Shown: positions 5,241-6,076 of the stretch, piece after piece
Position numbering within the stretch: position 1 is the stretch's first letter
How the letters are laid out: every line of letters starts with the position of its first letter
Origin: an uncultured bacterium
GTDB lineage: Bacteria; Verrucomicrobiota; Lentisphaeria; Victivallales; UBA1829
Length of the DNA: 6,076 bases
Reading direction: 5' to 3'
NCBI GenBank assembly: GCA_900549045.1
Contig: URNE01000161.1
Coordinates: 1-6,076, forward strand
The notes under the pieces: model-generated
Database searches by the model: none
Seen by the model: the letters and a program-made list of their open reading frames with translations, nothing else
What the model was told of the DNA's origin: nothing
Made by a program: the position numbers and the translations under genes

Positions 5241-6076
5241 TTATACGTTAAAACTATTTATGATTTCTTTCGTAAATCGCTCGTAGTCCTGCCCTACCCT
5301 ACAATATCTGGCATACTCGAAGATGTCCTTGCGCATAGCCTGGGCTTCCACCATCTTGGTGTCTCGGCGTGTGTATGCGTCAAACATATAGTCTTGATAC
5401 TTCTCGCCCAGGTATGCCTTAAATTCTTTGGTGGCGTTGGTCTGGTCGTTGCTCATAACCATCAGCAAGCCACGAATGTCAAGGTCGGGGTTCAGATCCT
5501 CACGCGTCTCCTCGATGGCATTGATAATCTCGGCAATACCTTTTGTTGCCAGCACTTCGAGCTGCACGGGCAGAACTACGCTTGTGGCTGCTGTCAGAGC
5601 GTTGTACGTGAGCAACGACATTGCAGGAGGACAGTCTATCAGCACGTAGTCGAAAGCTTCCGTAACGGTCGTTACGCCCTCGTCTGCCAGTTCCGTACCG
5701 CTCAACTCGTTCAGTGGTTTTGCGAGCAACTTATAAAGTGCCTTTCGTGGCATTGCTCTCTGGTTTAGGAAGGGTTCGATGGATATAAGCTGCGAAGCTG
5801 CCGGAGCAAGGTAGATGCCCTCGCGTACCTGATAGACGGGCAGATTGCTCTGCTGTACCAATGCGTCGTAAACGGTAGGCTTGCCGACGTTCTGAGTCTC
5901 GCTCCATCCGAAGAGGAACGATGCACATGCCTGCGGGTCAAGGTCAATTATGAGTACACGAGGCAAACGCTTGCGTCCGTCTGCATCCTCACCAAATTTT
6001 CCCTTACCAAAAAGACGCAGACCTGCTGCCAAGCTCTGTACTGTTGTTGTCTTTCCTACTCCACCTTTGTGGTTGA
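5241..6076 (-). CDS. parA: ParA/Soj-family partition ATPase (N-terminus beyond the window)
   Basis: About 277 residues are visible; the gene continues past the right edge. It opens with NHKGGVGKTTT, the deviant Walker A motif of ParA-type ATPases, coded at 6042-6074. The frame is continuous through the TTG at 6032, which is an internal leucine and not a start. RVLIIDLDPQACAS is the Walker A' segment, and FDYVLIDCPPAMSLLTYNAL is the Walker B region with the usual CPP. About 15 residues rich in Gly, Lys, Asp and Arg are inserted between helix 1 and Walker A' compared with short Soj proteins. Such ATPases place plasmids or conjugative elements on the nucleoid, and TraA of Bacteroidota conjugative transposons is of this kind. 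The following small gene is its likely partner. Chromosomal ParA is less likely because no ParB with the usual domains follows. At most a few residues of the start are missing. Confidence 0.93.
   Translation of the reverse strand, partial: NHKGGVGKTTTVQSLAAGLRLFGKGKFGEDADGRKRLPRVLIIDLDPQACASFLFGWSETQNVGKPTVYDALVQQSNLPVYQVREGIYLAPAASQLISIEPFLNQRAMPRKALYKLLAKPLNELSGTELADEGVTTVTEAFDYVLIDCPPAMSLLTYNALTAATSVVLPVQLEVLATKGIAEIINAIEETREDLNPDLDIRGLLMVMSNDQTNATKEFKAYLGEKYQDYMFDAYTRRDTKMVEAQAMRKDIFEYARYCRVGQDYERFTKEIINSFNV

Noticed and set aside
6030..6032. TTG as the start codon of the ParA gene.
   Set aside because: The frame continues upstream through the Walker A motif KGGVGKTTT, which is essential to the family, so the true start is beyond the window.

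Overview
The window joins two regions that look unrelated, meeting at or inside a tRNA-Lys gene near 4690-4750. The left part (1 to about 4690) looks like the chromosome of a GC-rich, Gram-negative gut-type bacterium. Its genes have clear Shine-Dalgarno sites and sigma70-like promoters, and it carries a small carbohydrate-use locus. The gene mix (LacI-type regulator, cytoplasmic multidomain glycoside hydrolase, Gfo/Idh/MocA oxidoreductase) would suit Lentisphaerota (Victivallis-like) or a related Planctomycetota-Verrucomicrobiota-Chlamydiota lineage. That assignment is an inference from style and gene content, not from a search.

Layout of the left part: a LacI-family regulator (64-1002, minus) is divergent from a 632-residue GH5-like glycoside hydrolase (1102-3000, plus). 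The 99-bp gap between them holds a near-consensus promoter (TTGCAA, 17 bp, TATAAT) whose spacer contains a perfect 13-bp palindrome, a good operator candidate for the neighbouring regulator. The hydrolase gene converges on a Gfo/Idh/MocA oxidoreductase gene (3079-4239, minus), and a strong bidirectional terminator hairpin lies between them (3019-3059). The simplest model is that the regulator senses a sugar and releases the hydrolase gene, the hydrolase cleaves an imported oligosaccharide or glycoside in the cytoplasm, and the oxidoreductase oxidises or epimerises a released sugar. About 435 bp of gene-free DNA (4240-4674) follows.

The right part (about 4744-6076) carries two minus-strand genes 11 bp apart: a ParA/Soj-type partition ATPase, cut by the window edge, and a 162-residue protein with a charged N-terminus, a Thr/Ser/Pro/Ala-rich linker and a ribbon-helix-helix-like C-terminus. 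The second gene has no recognisable Shine-Dalgarno site, as is usual in Bacteroidota. The pair looks like the partition or transfer-start module of a Bacteroidota plasmid or integrative conjugative element.

The most interesting point is the junction. The tRNA-Lys(CTT) sequence (4675-4750, minus) has sound D and anticodon arms and an encoded CCA, but the two strands of its acceptor stem do not match and its T-stem has a mismatch. Both faults fit a hybrid with 5' and 3' parts from different tRNA genes, exchanged near the T-loop. The stop codon of the small partition-module gene is supplied by tRNA bases 8-10. This is either an attachment-site junction of an element integrated at tRNA-Lys, possibly transferred between phyla, or an assembly chimera made through a conserved tRNA. 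The sequence alone cannot decide between them.
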